In this document: in pieces, positions 25,756-34,541 of the stretch
How positions within the stretch are numbered: position 1 is the stretch's first letter
How the letters are laid out: every line of letters starts with the position of its first letter
Source of the DNA: an uncultured Collinsella sp.
Lineage (GTDB): Bacteria; Actinomycetota; Coriobacteriia; Coriobacteriales; Coriobacteriaceae
NCBI GenBank assembly: GCA_900543845.1
Contig: UQTD01000005.1
Coordinates: forward strand, 1 to 47,044
Reading direction: 5' to 3'
DNA: 47,044 nt
Translations under genes and position numbers: made by a program
Notes under the pieces: generated by a model
What the model was told of the DNA's origin: nothing
Database searches by the model: none
What the model saw: only the letters and a program-made list of their open reading frames with translations

Positions 25756-27663
25756 CTAGAGCTCCTTTTGCAGATAAAGGCCATGGTCATAAAATCCAAG
25801 ATGGCGATAGTACTCGCGTGTGCCAATCGCGCTAATCACGTTGATACGCGCATAACCCGCATCCCGGGCAATCTCACACGCACGCTCCACGAGCAGACGC
25901 CCCAGACCGTGATGCTGAGCCGCCTGACCTTGATCCCCCACGCGTGCCGCCATGCCATACACGTGCACCTCACGAATCATCGCCTCGTCCGGCGTCGTCG
26001 GCAACTCGTCCGCATGCGCGGCAACAAACGAATGGTCGGGCAGCGACAACCGCAAAAAGCCCGCGATCTTGCCCTGCGGCGTCACCCACTGCAAAAAGCG
26101 CTCGTAAGTCACCGGCGTCTCGTACGCCACTTCCTCATCAAGAGATAGCTCATCCAAGTCGGCACCCGCCGTGCTAATCTCGCGGTAACGGATCTCGCGC
26201 ACCGTCGCACCGTCACCCCGAGCAGCTAGGCGGTTCTCAACGAGCTGACGCAGGTTAGGCTTCTTGTTGCCCACCATGATGTCGTCGGAGCTAAAGTCAC
26301 GAATCATACGGCTGATGCGGCAGAACGCCGGCGTCACCACGATGTCGTCGGCCAGCACATCGAGCAGCTCGTCCTCGGTATAGGGGCGCCACTCGCCGCG
26401 CTCATAGCGGCCCACCAGACGCGAGTCCTCGATGAGCGCACACGGATAGACCTTGACCTCGTCGGGCATAAAGGCCCCTTCGGTCATAAAGCGCTCGTAG
26501 TCGCGCTTGTCCCCCTCGGGCGTGGCGCCCAGCAAGTTGAGCATAAAATGCGCATGGATCTTAAAGCCAAACAGGCGCGCAAGCGAAAACGCCCGCTCGA
26601 TCTGCGCCACCGAAATGCGACGCTCGTTGATATCGAGCAGATGCTGGTCGAGACTCTGGATACCCATCTGAATCTTGGTGCAACCCAGGCGGCGGATGAG
26701 CGTGAGCGCCTGTGGCGTCACGGCATCGGGCCGGGTCTCGATAACGAGCCCCACCACGCGACGCTTCGCCGTCTCGTTGATGCGCTGCTGACGCTCGAGC
26801 TCCTCCATCGTTGCCGTTTGCCACTCGGCAACCTCGCCCCACGGCGTACCGGAACCGTACAGACGACGCACCGCGCGGTTATAGCCGCCCACGGCAGCAT
26901 CTACGCGTTCCTGTTCGCCGGCAACACCGCTCGCAAGCTCGGCCTCGTCGGTCGCAATGCCGGCAGCCCGATAGCGCTCGCGGCGCTCCGCTACCACCGG
27001 CGGCAGGGCATCAGCGGGAGCGTCATCGAGCAGGCGCCCCGCCTCGGCACGGCTGATACCCGGACGCGCCAACATGGGGTTGGCCGCCACGCCGGCCACG
27101 GCATCGTCATTGAGCGCGCGGAAGAGTTCCGACATAAACCATGTCTGATAGCCTTCCGGATAGTCGCTCCAGGTACCGCCAAGCACGATAAGCTCGATCT
27201 TATCGGTCGCATGCCCCATTTGCGAAAGCGCCGTCAAACGGGCACTCACCTGCAGATACGGATCGAAGCAGTTTTGCTCCGCACGGGCACACGCCGGCTC
27301 GGCGTGCAGATAGCTCTTGGGCATGCGCAGATCGTTGGGGCAAAACAGGCAATCGCCCGAGCACGGCCACGGCTTGGTGATGACGGTAATGGTCGCCACG
27401 CCCGAGGCCGTGCGGCGCGGCTTCATACGCAGGACCTGCAGCAGTTGACGTTCCAGCTCGGCATCGACATTCCACCCAGCCCAACGCGACGACTCCTCAC
27501 GCTTTACCCGCTGGTAAAACGGAAGCAGACGGCGCTTGGCCAAATCGCGTTTGTCGGCACCCTCACGACGCGCCTCGGCATGTATCAGTTTGACGAGAGC
27601 CTTATCGTCCACGGTTTCGCCGCGACGCAGGGCCTCGAGTATGTTCAAGATAATCTGTTCCAT
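25756..27663 (-). CDS. elp3: Elp3-family tRNA U34 modification enzyme (radical SAM/GNAT)
   Basis: The 635-residue protein joins a radical SAM domain (about 80-400) to a C-terminal GNAT acetyltransferase domain (about 480-635). The cluster motif CSGDCLFC places Cys at 101, 105 and 108. Elp3 installs carboxymethyl-type groups at C5 of wobble uridine 34 in tRNA, using acetyl-CoA and SAM. Other matches are VITKPWPCSGDCLFCPND, ELIVLGGTWSDYP, LVIETRPD, LGCTKIQMGIQS and the acetyl-CoA loop QHHGLGRLLVERA. Bacterial homologues act without the other Elongator subunits, and none is seen here. First gene of a two-gene operon. Confidence 0.93.
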   Translation of the reverse strand: MEQIILNILEALRRGETVDDKALVKLIHAEARREGADKRDLAKRRLLPFYQRVKREESSRWAGWNVDAELERQLLQVLRMKPRRTASGVATITVITKPWPCSGDCLFCPNDLRMPKSYLHAEPACARAEQNCFDPYLQVSARLTALSQMGHATDKIELIVLGGTWSDYPEGYQTWFMSELFRALNDDAVAGVAANPMLARPGISRAEAGRLLDDAPADALPPVVAERRERYRAAGIATDEAELASGVAGEQERVDAAVGGYNRAVRRLYGSGTPWGEVAEWQTATMEELERQQRINETAKRRVVGLVIETRPDAVTPQALTLIRRLGCTKIQMGIQSLDQHLLDINERRISVAQIERAFSLARLFGFKIHAHFMLNLLGATPEGDKRDYERFMTEGAFMPDEVKVYPCALIEDSRLVGRYERGEWRPYTEDELLDVLADDIVVTPAFCRISRMIRDFSSDDIMVGNKKPNLRQLVENRLAARGDGATVREIRYREISTAGADLDELSLDEEVAYETPVTYERFLQWVTPQGKIAGFLRLSLPDHSFVAAHADELPTTPDEAMIREVHVYGMAARVGDQGQAAQHHGLGRLLVERACEIARDAGYARINVISAIGTREYYRHLGFYDHGLYLQKEL

Positions 27664-27681
27664 GCCCCCATTGTAAAGGCA

Positions 27682-27715
27682 AAGGCGCCGGAGCCGATCT
27701 CGGCTTCGGCGCCTT
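27682..27715 (-). terminator. Terminator of the XRE/DUF4097 operon
   Basis: A 16 bp G+C-rich stem with one wobble (27682-27697 with 27700-27715) and a tight loop, followed on the minus strand by TTTGCCTTTAC. It lies between the DUF4097 stop and the elp3 start, 48 bases after the former. Confidence 0.7.
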
Positions 27716-27762
27716 CATCAAACAGCGCGTCTATATCTTCGCCTAGGCTTTCGTCTGCCTCA

Positions 27763-28665
27763 CTACTCCGAATCAAACGACATGTCGCCCGAACCGACCT
27801 CAAAAAGATACGTGGCAGACTTGTCACCGTTATCGAATTCAAGATTCAAAATGGTCTCGCCGTCGTAGCCAAGCGGAAGGAAATCGCTCTCGAAGTCGCC
27901 GCTGCCCAAGGTGAGGCTCGCTTTAAAGCCTGTCGAGTTCGGAACCGTCATCTCCACATCGCCCGAGCCCACACTCACGTCCATCGACTTCGCGGGGGCC
28001 TGGTAAAGCTCGAACGTCACATCGCCCGAACCGACCTCAGCGCTGAGCGCATCAGTCACGCTGCCCGTAAACTCTACATCTCCCGCACCCAGGAAAAGGT
28101 CGAAACCATCACAGATGACACCGGCAATCTGCAGATCGCCCGAGCCCACGTGCGCGTTGACTCCCTTCAGATGTTCGGCAACACGGCGCGGCAGCTCGAC
28201 CGTAACTGAGCGATCGATTGCCTTACCGTCGTCACTTCCAAACTGGGAAACCTTGAGCGTCGAGTCCTCGACGGATGCGATGTTTTGCGTCGCGGCCTTG
28301 GAGGCATCCATACCCTCGGCAACGCGCCCCCGCTCGATAACGCGAGCCTTGTTGCCATCAACAACCTTGACGTCCACCGTAGCCGCATCGATATCGAAAT
28401 AGAGGTAGCGAAACTCATCAGCATCAAAGGTCGTACACGAAAGCTGCTGAGGCCGAGCGGAATATTTACCGCTATCGTTCATAAAATCGTCGTCATCAAC
28501 CACATCGTCCATACCGGACAAGCCGGGTATAACATCGTCGAGATCCCACGGGCCATCAAAATGAATCAAAGTCCGCGAAACGCCAAAAACAAGCCCGATA
28601 ATCAGTACAAACGCTCCGATGCCAACGCCCAAGCGTACCTTGGATTCATGCGAAAGCTTCATCAT
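27763..28665 (-). CDS. DUF4097-type beta-repeat membrane protein
   Basis: A 300-residue protein with one N-terminal membrane segment (about 10-30), an Asp-rich linker (MDDVVDDDDF), then a DUF4097/putative adhesin beta-helix. Repeats of V-G-S-G-D recur about every 20 residues in the C-terminal half (VGSGDLQIAG, VGSGDVTF, VGSGDVEM, LGSGDFES, VGSGDMSF). Such proteins are usually encoded beside membrane-linked XRE or PspC-like regulators and respond to envelope state; the role is not established. Its start overlaps the end of the XRE gene (ATGA). Confidence 0.85.
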   Translation of the reverse strand: MMKLSHESKVRLGVGIGAFVLIIGLVFGVSRTLIHFDGPWDLDDVIPGLSGMDDVVDDDDFMNDSGKYSARPQQLSCTTFDADEFRYLYFDIDAATVDVKVVDGNKARVIERGRVAEGMDASKAATQNIASVEDSTLKVSQFGSDDGKAIDRSVTVELPRRVAEHLKGVNAHVGSGDLQIAGVICDGFDLFLGAGDVEFTGSVTDALSAEVGSGDVTFELYQAPAKSMDVSVGSGDVEMTVPNSTGFKASLTLGSGDFESDFLPLGYDGETILNLEFDNGDKSATYLFEVGSGDMSFDSE

Positions 28666-29378
28666 TCATCACCCTCTTTGGCGATCGGGTCAGCGGTAGT
28701 CGCGGTAGCCACGCCAGTATCAACCGTAGCGGAAACATTCTGAGCCCTAGCTGTCACCGGTGCCGGACCAACCTGAATATCCCCGCGTGCCCAATCACCA
28801 TCGAGCGCACGCGCCACCCAGTGATAGATGGGAATCGTAAAGAAGATCAGCGCGGCAAAGGGGCCGGCACCAAACAGGAACATCAGCAAAAAGAACAGCA
28901 GCCAACACACGGCCCAATACGGGAACGACTGGAACGGGCCCTTCACCGGAGTCGAGCCAATCGCGGTGCCACTCGTCGCCTGCGCCGTAGCGGCATTGGC
29001 GGCCTGTGCACTCCAGCTTGCCGCCTGCGCCGCCTTGGCGGCGGCGTCACTCGCCTGTGTTGCCGCCTCGGTAGCTCGTGCCGCCGCCTCATGGGTGCGT
29101 GCGCGCTCTGCCGCCTCGGCCTCGCGCTGGCGGGCGCGGTCCTCGTTCTCAAACTCGATATCGTCCTCGATCTCATCGCTCGGATTGAGCAGCTCGTCCA
29201 GGCTCACGCCATAGAGCTTGGCGAGCGAGATCAGGTTCTCGGTATCGGGCGAGCTCTCCGCGCGCTCCCATTTACTGACCGCCTGGCGCGACAGCCCCAG
29301 CTTTCGCGCCAGCCCTTCTTGGCTAAAGCCCTTGCTGCGGCGAAGGTCGGCGAGCCGCTGCGCAGTTTCTACATTCAT
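28662..29378 (-). CDS. Membrane-linked XRE-family transcription regulator
   Basis: A 238-residue protein: Cro/C1 helix-turn-helix at residues 1-62 (LADLRRSKGFSQEGLARKL, GLSRQAVSKWERAESSPDTE), a long Ala/Gln/Glu-rich helical linker (about 75-145), and two C-terminal membrane segments (about 157-195). A DNA-binding head tied to the membrane suggests direct sensing of envelope or membrane state and control of the downstream DUF4097 gene and perhaps itself. The ATG at 29378 has AGGAGGAA four bases upstream; longer frames up to 29627 lack a ribosome site and read through an AT-rich leader. Confidence 0.88.
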   Translation of the reverse strand: MNVETAQRLADLRRSKGFSQEGLARKLGLSRQAVSKWERAESSPDTENLISLAKLYGVSLDELLNPSDEIEDDIEFENEDRARQREAEAAERARTHEAAARATEAATQASDAAAKAAQAASWSAQAANAATAQATSGTAIGSTPVKGPFQSFPYWAVCWLLFFLLMFLFGAGPFAALIFFTIPIYHWVARALDGDWARGDIQVGPAPVTARAQNVSATVDTGVATATTADPIAKEGDE

Positions 29379-29569
29379 GGTTCCTCCTATGTAATGCCAG
29401 CCGTGCCGCCGGACCGTTTTTGTTCTTAAGGCGCCTTGCACAGTTAAAAATCTATCCGCCACCGCCAAAAGCATGCCACCTATTCTAGTGAGATTTTTGA
29501 CAACCGGCGGTTGCGGGTGCATATGAGCTGCGGAAATGTGTCCAAACAAAGCAATGACCCGTAGCTTGG

Positions 29570-29599
29570 TTGTCCCTGTTGCGGCGTTAACGGTAGTAT
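29570..29599 (+). promoter_or_regulatory. Candidate promoter of the methyltransferase gene
   Basis: TTGTCC (29570-29575) and TAGTAT (29594-29599) are spaced by 18 bases and lie 47 bases before the GTG start. A second TTGACA/CATATG pair with 17-base spacing lies at 29497-29525. Neither is decisive. Confidence 0.35.
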
Positions 29600-29645
29600 G
29601 GTCGTACTGTTTATTCCGCACCGCCAACGGAGGGAGTTCCGCGCC

Positions 29646-30518
29646 GTGAACCGCGATTTCGCCTCATCGCTCATCCAGCTCAACAACACGTTCTATCGCG
29701 AGCACTCCGCCTCCTTCTCCGATACGCGCCAGGCCCCGTGGCCCGGCTGGGTGCGCACCATGGATATCGCGCTCGGGCAGCTCGACGTCGCCACGATCGA
29801 GCATCCCGTCCGTGTCTTCGATCTCGCCTGCGGCAATATGCGATTCGAGAACTTTGCCGCCGGCGGCGCACTTGCCGCCAAGGGCGTCGACGGCGCAAAC
29901 CCCTCGGCAGATGCCAGCTGTCCGTTTGAGTTCTATGGCGTCGACTCGTGCCAAGACCTGGCTATCGATGCACGCGGCCACGCCCTGCGCATTCCCAACC
30001 TGCACTTCCAGGAGCTCGATGTGCTCGACGCCCTTATGAAGCTCAACCCCGCCGTGACACCCGACGTGCTTTTCGACGCCCCGCTCGCCGACATCTCGGT
30101 CTGTTTTGGCTTTATGCACCACGTGCCGTCGTGCGAGTACCGTGTACGCGTGCTCGACGCCCTGGTGCGCCAGACGCGCCCAGGCGGCATCATCGCCATC
30201 AGCTTTTGGGAGTTTATGAACGACGAGCGCATGGCGCGCAAGGCCGTTCGAGCCGAAGCCCGCGCCGAGCTCACCCCGCCGTTTGAGGGATACGATTCAG
30301 CGCAGTTTGAAGCCGGCGACCACCTCATTGGCTGGCAAAACGACCGCCACGCCTACCGCTATTGCCATCACTTTGACGATCAGCAGATCACCGACCTGGT
30401 GCGCGGCGTCCGTACGTTCTACAAGAGCGGCGAGGTCCCCGTGCGCGAGCTTGAGCGTTTCCATGCCGACGGTCGCAGCGGAGAGCTCAACCGCTATGTG
30501 ATTCTCAAGCGCCTGTAG
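29646..30518 (+). CDS. Class I SAM-dependent methyltransferase
   Basis: A 290-residue soluble protein with a class I methyltransferase fold. Motif I is VFDLACGNMRFE (about 57-68), the acidic end of beta2 lies in FYGVDSCQD, and motif IV-like DISVCFGFMHHVPSCEYR with LVRQTRPGGIIAISFWEF follows. The substrate is unknown; the shape resembles small-molecule or tRNA methyltransferases of the methyltransf_11/25 type. The GTG at 29646, with GGAGGG 11 bases upstream, is the most likely start; an ATG at 29598 would add 16 residues but has no ribosome site. Confidence 0.78.
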   Translation: MNRDFASSLIQLNNTFYREHSASFSDTRQAPWPGWVRTMDIALGQLDVATIEHPVRVFDLACGNMRFENFAAGGALAAKGVDGANPSADASCPFEFYGVDSCQDLAIDARGHALRIPNLHFQELDVLDALMKLNPAVTPDVLFDAPLADISVCFGFMHHVPSCEYRVRVLDALVRQTRPGGIIAISFWEFMNDERMARKAVRAEARAELTPPFEGYDSAQFEAGDHLIGWQNDRHAYRYCHHFDDQQITDLVRGVRTFYKSGEVPVRELERFHADGRSGELNRYVILKRL

Positions 30519-30636
30519 GCACCGACGACTCGCCGTCGAGCCGCACCGCGTCTTTCGGGCAAACTATGCCCACTCTTTTTCAACCCATTGACGGAACGCG
30601 CAGCCATGCGTTCCATACTTATGACCAAGGAGCCTC

Positions 30637-31476
30637 ATGGGAGCCGTCCACGTTCGCACGCCTAAGAACTTTGTGCTCGAGGAGCGCCTGGAGCGCTACG
30701 CCGATGCGATTGAGACGAATCCCGAGGCCTATGCCGGAGATTGGCGCGAGGCTTGCGCGCCCGCAGGCGGCAAGCCCTTCGAGCACCTTCACCTTGATCT
30801 TGGTTGTGGCAAGGGAACGTACCTTGTAGAGCGCGCGGCCCACGAGCCAAACACGCTCTTTATCGGTATGGACCAGGAGCCTATCTGCATCGCCTATGCC
30901 GCACAGAAAATCTGCGAGCAGGAGCTGTCCAACGCACTCGTCCTGCCCCGAGGTGCCGCATCGCTGCCGCAGCTGTTTGCCGCAGGCGAGCTCGATGCCA
31001 TCACCATTAACTTTCCCACGCCACAGCCCAAGGCCAAGTACGCCAAAAAACGACTCGTCCATGTCGACCATCTGATGCTCTACCGCTCGCTCTTTGCAGC
31101 CGGCGCTACCGTCACGCTGTGAACCGATAGCAAGCCATTGCGCGACTACGCCCTGGGGCAGTTTGCCGCGGCCGGCTACGACACGCTTTGGGTTAGCGAC
31201 GACGTCCGCCGCGACCATCCCGAGCACCCCGAGACCGAATATGAATGCCGCACGCGCGAGATGGGTGCCGTCGTCTATGGCATTTGCGCCACACCCGGCG
31301 AGAAGCCTACCGAAGAGCAACTCGCAGCAGGCCGAGCGCAGGAGCAAAGCCTTGCCTGCTACCTGCCCGATAACCTCGATGAGCTCACCTATGTACCTCT
31401 GGGCATGGAAGAGGCCGTCGAGAACTTTAGAAACCGCGCCCGCAAAGGCAAGAAGCGCCTGCCGCAGGAGTCCTAG
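30637..31476 (+). pseudogene. trmB: tRNA (guanine46-N7)-methyltransferase interrupted by in-frame TGA
   Basis: TrmB methylates N7 of G46 in tRNA using SAM. The reading frame starts at ATG 30637 (AAGGAG upstream) with DLGCGKGTYLVERA and FIGMDQEPICIAYAA. It contains INFPTPQPKAKY, the usual substrate-binding PxPxxKxxH region though altered at the last position, then stops at TGA 31120-31122 after ATVTL. The same frame continues without another stop as TDSKPLRDYAL to 31476, the normal C-terminal part. One base (CGA or TGG to TGA) explains it. Either the gene is broken, the TGA is read through, or the sequence has an error. The full frame is 279 codons plus stop. Confidence 0.82.
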
Positions 31477-31785
31477 GGGCTTCTGATGGTCGCGACGTCG
31501 GCAAACAAGCGCAAAGAGGCGCCGGCAAACGGCCCTCAAACCTAAGTGAGTAGACTTTTTTGCAATAGCCAAGCACAACCCGAATAACGAAAACTAAAAC
31601 CGCAGGTAGATCCCTTGCACAAAAGCCATGTGCTCGCGATATCGCAAAAAGTCTACTCACTTAGCTGACAACTGCACCAAACAGCTGGACAGAACGCCCA
31701 TTTCCTGCATTTTCTCGCGCGCTGGCACCCCGCGCCGCCGCTACGCCATAATAGTTGGCGGACAAACGCGAGAGAAAGCAACCAC
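31477..31785. other. 309-base gap holding a repeat copy and a helicase promoter
   Basis: The gap between trmB and the helicase contains repeat copy 1 (31542-31664) and, downstream, a possible -10 CATAAT near 31748-31753 about 35 bases before the helicase ATG. The helicase ribosome site is weak (GAGAGAAAG). No RNA gene or credible ORF was seen. Confidence 0.5.
31542..31664. repeat. 123 bp inverted-ended repeat, copy 1
   Basis: The element starts CTAAGTGAGTAGACTTTTT (31542-31560) and ends with the exact complement (31646-31664). The interior holds the conserved core AACCGCAGGTAGAT (31599-31612). This copy is wholly intergenic, and its interior is the most divergent of the three. It has the size and ends of a MITE or a fold-back RNA element; no target-site duplication is obvious. 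Confidence 0.9.
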
Positions 31786-34467
31786 ATGGCACAGACCACG
31801 ACAGATACTTCCGCCAGCACCGTTTCCGGCGCCGGCGCCGCCAGCTCGTTCTCGGGCGGCACGGGAACCGAAGCCGAATTCGGCTCACTCGGTGCGCTCT
31901 CCCCCACCTGGTGGGAACCCGAGGACGGCAGCGAGCCCGAACCGTGGCTCACGCCCGACCAGGCCTTCGAACGCTTCTTTGAATGGACGAGCAATCGCGG
32001 TATTGAGCTGTGGGACCACCAGGAAGAGGCCCTCATGGATCTAGCCGCCGGTGACCATGTCATTTTGGGAACACCGACCGGATCGGGCAAGTCGCTTGTC
32101 GCGCTGGGTATGCTCTTTATGGGCATGGCTCAGGGCAAGCGCTGCTACTACACGGCTCCCATCAAGGCTCTGGTCAGCGAGAAGTTTTTCGACCTTGTGC
32201 AGGTGCTCGGCCGCGATAACGTAGGCATGATCACCGGCGACACGCATATCAACACCAAGGCACCCGTCATCTGCTGCACGGCAGAGATCCTTGCCAACGA
32301 CGCACTGCGCGAGGGCGAAGATGCCGACGTGGGCTGCGTGGCCATGGACGAGTTCCACTACTTTGCCGACCCCGACCGCGGTTGGGCCTGGCAGGTGCCG
32401 CTGCTCACCCTGCCCCACACGCAATTCATGCTCATGAGCGCCACGCTCGGCGATGTCACTGCCATCGCCGCCTCACTCGAGGAACACACCGGTGCTACCT
32501 GCGACTTGGTCGTCGATGCCCCGCGCCCCGTGCCGCTGAGCTACGACTACGTGACGACCTCGCTCGAGGGCACGGTCGAGCTCGCCATGCGCCGTGGAGA
32601 GGCCCCGCTCTATATCGTGCACTTTAGCCAGGACGCCGCCCTTGCGACGGCGCAATCCCTCGCCAACTTTGGCATTGCCAGCAAGGAGCAGCGCGAGGCT
32701 ATTAAGGAAGCCGCCAAAGGCACGAGCTTCTCCACGGCTTTTGGCAAGATTCTCAAACGTCTGCTCGGATGTGGCGTCGGTGTGCACCACGCCGGTATGC
32801 TGCCGCGCTATCGCCTCCTGGTCGAGCGCCTGGCGCAGCAGGGCCTACTGCCCGTCATTTGCGGCACCGACACACTCGGCGTCGGCATCAACGTACCCAT
32901 CCACACCGTGGTGCTCACCGCGCTCACCAAGTTCGATGGCTACAAGATGCGTCGCCTGCGCGCCCGCGAGTTCCATCAGATCGCTGGTCGCGCCGGGCGT
33001 TCGGGCTTTGACACCGAGGGCATGGTGATCGCCGAGGCCCCGGAGCACGAGATCGAGAACGCAAAGCTCATGGCCAAGGCGGGCGACGACCCCAAGAAGC
33101 TCCGTAAAATTAAAAAGAAAAAGGCCCCCGAGGGCTTTGTCACATGGAACAAGCAGACCTTTGAGCGCCTGATCGAAACGCAGCCCGAGACACTCAAGCC
33201 ACGCCTGCGTATCACGCACTCCATGGTGATTAGCGTGGTCGAGCAGGGCGGCGATGCTCGCGCCCGTGTGCACGACCTCATCGAGACAAGCCTGCAAACG
33301 CCCGAGGAAAAGGCCAAGCTCGAGGTTCGTGCCGACGAAATCTTCGCCACGCTCATCGATTCCGGCGTCGTCGTTCGCACCGAGGTGCCGCCCGCGCCTG
33401 ACGCTCCGGCTGACGCCGCACCAGACATCGACTATGCGCTGACGGTCGATCTGCCCGAGGACTTTGCGCTCGACCAGCCGCTCTCGCCGTTTTTGCTTGC
33501 CGCGCTGGAGCTGCTCGACCCCGAGAGCGAGACCTATACCATGGATCTGGTCTCGATGGTCGAGGCAACGCTCGAGGATCCCAAGCAGGTGCTGCGTGCA
33601 CAGGAGCGCGCCGCGCGCGACCGCGCGATGGCCGAAATGAAGGCTGACGGCGTCGAATATGAGGAACGCCTGGAGCGCATCCAGGACGTCACCTACGAAA
33701 AGCCGCTCGAGGACTTGCTCGATGCCGCCTTCGACAAGTACTGCCAGGAAGTACCTTGGGCCAACGACTACCAGCTCTCGCCCAAGAGCGTCCTGCGCGA
33801 CATGTTGGAGAGCGCGAGCGACTTTAAGGGCTATATCCAAAAGCTCGGCATCGCCCGCTCCGAGGGCATTCTGCTGCGCTACCTAGCCGAGGCCTACCGT
33901 TCCCTCGATCGCACCGTTCCCATTGAGAAGCGCGATGAGCGCTTGCGTGACATCATTTCGTGGCTCGGCTTTGTGGTGCGCTCGGTCGACTCGAGCCTGG
34001 TGGACGAGTGGGAGAACGCCGGCAACCCCGCTGCACTCGACGCCACACCGCCGCAGGGCATCGACGAGGTCGTGGCCGACCGCCGCGGCTGCACGCTGCT
34101 GGTGCGCAACGCGCTCTTCCGCCGCGTGACCCTTGCGGCCCGTGGACACGTGCGCGATCTGGGCGAGCTCGACGAGGACTGGGGCATGAGCGAGGTCCGC
34201 TGGCAAAAGGCCCTCGACGCCTATCACGAGCAGCACGAGGAAATCCTCACCGACGGAGACGCCCGCAGTGCCGCGATGTTTACCATCGACGAGAGCGACG
34301 AGAAGACCGATCACGTGTGGCACGTGCACCAGATTTTTGCCGACGAGGATGGCGACCACGACTTTGGCATCATGGGCGATGTCGACCTGGATGCCACGCA
34401 AGATGGCGGCGAGGTCATCTTCAAAAACTACCGCGTCGGCTTTATTGAGGACCTGCTCGAAGACTAG
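31786..34467 (+). CDS. DEAD/DEAH helicase with DUF3516 C-terminus
   Basis: The 893-residue superfamily 2 helicase has a disordered N-terminus rich in Ser, Gly and Thr (1-40), motif I GTPTGSGKS (95-103, Lys102), Ia APIKALVSEK, II DEFH (188-191), III SATLGD, and Ski2-like IV-VI (GVGVHHAGMLPRYR, GTDTLGVGINVPIHTVV, FHQIAGRAGRSGFD). The part after about residue 450 matches the actinobacterial DUF3516 region. Such proteins are probably RNA helicases linked to RNA turnover or ribosome work, but the role is not proven. It is a single gene with a strong terminator. Confidence 0.92.
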   Translation: MAQTTTDTSASTVSGAGAASSFSGGTGTEAEFGSLGALSPTWWEPEDGSEPEPWLTPDQAFERFFEWTSNRGIELWDHQEEALMDLAAGDHVILGTPTGSGKSLVALGMLFMGMAQGKRCYYTAPIKALVSEKFFDLVQVLGRDNVGMITGDTHINTKAPVICCTAEILANDALREGEDADVGCVAMDEFHYFADPDRGWAWQVPLLTLPHTQFMLMSATLGDVTAIAASLEEHTGATCDLVVDAPRPVPLSYDYVTTSLEGTVELAMRRGEAPLYIVHFSQDAALATAQSLANFGIASKEQREAIKEAAKGTSFSTAFGKILKRLLGCGVGVHHAGMLPRYRLLVERLAQQGLLPVICGTDTLGVGINVPIHTVVLTALTKFDGYKMRRLRAREFHQIAGRAGRSGFDTEGMVIAEAPEHEIENAKLMAKAGDDPKKLRKIKKKKAPEGFVTWNKQTFERLIETQPETLKPRLRITHSMVISVVEQGGDARARVHDLIETSLQTPEEKAKLEVRADEIFATLIDSGVVVRTEVPPAPDAPADAAPDIDYALTVDLPEDFALDQPLSPFLLAALELLDPESETYTMDLVSMVEATLEDPKQVLRAQERAARDRAMAEMKADGVEYEERLERIQDVTYEKPLEDLLDAAFDKYCQEVPWANDYQLSPKSVLRDMLESASDFKGYIQKLGIARSEGILLRYLAEAYRSLDRTVPIEKRDERLRDIISWLGFVVRSVDSSLVDEWENAGNPAALDATPPQGIDEVVADRRGCTLLVRNALFRRVTLAARGHVRDLGELDEDWGMSEVRWQKALDAYHEQHEEILTDGDARSAAMFTIDESDEKTDHVWHVHQIFADEDGDHDFGIMGDVDLDATQDGGEVIFKNYRVGFIEDLLED

Positions 34468-34486
34468 CCGGGCGCAATGGAACGAA

Positions 34487-34524
34487 GCGGGGCCGCTGGC
34501 AACATCGCCAGCGGCCCCGCTTTT
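34487..34524 (+). terminator. Rho-independent terminator of the DUF3516 helicase
   Basis: A perfect 14 bp stem (GCGGGGCCGCTGGC at 34487-34500 with 34507-34520), loop AACATC, then TTTT. It starts 20 bases after the helicase stop and precedes the convergent DUF2130 gene. Confidence 0.9.
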
Positions 34525-34541
34525 GTGCGATACGCTATCCC

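Noticed and set aside
27645..27842. 65-codon minus-strand frame across the DUF4097 gene end
   Set aside because: Contains the terminator stem and is out of frame with both neighbours.
26548..28209. 553-codon plus-strand frame opposite elp3 and the DUF4097 gene
   Set aside because: Spans two real genes and a terminator, with no recognisable protein features.
31120..31122. Selenocysteine explanation for the trmB TGA
   Set aside because: TrmB has no catalytic residue there, and no SECIS-like hairpin is apparent just after the TGA; a mutation or sequence error is simpler.
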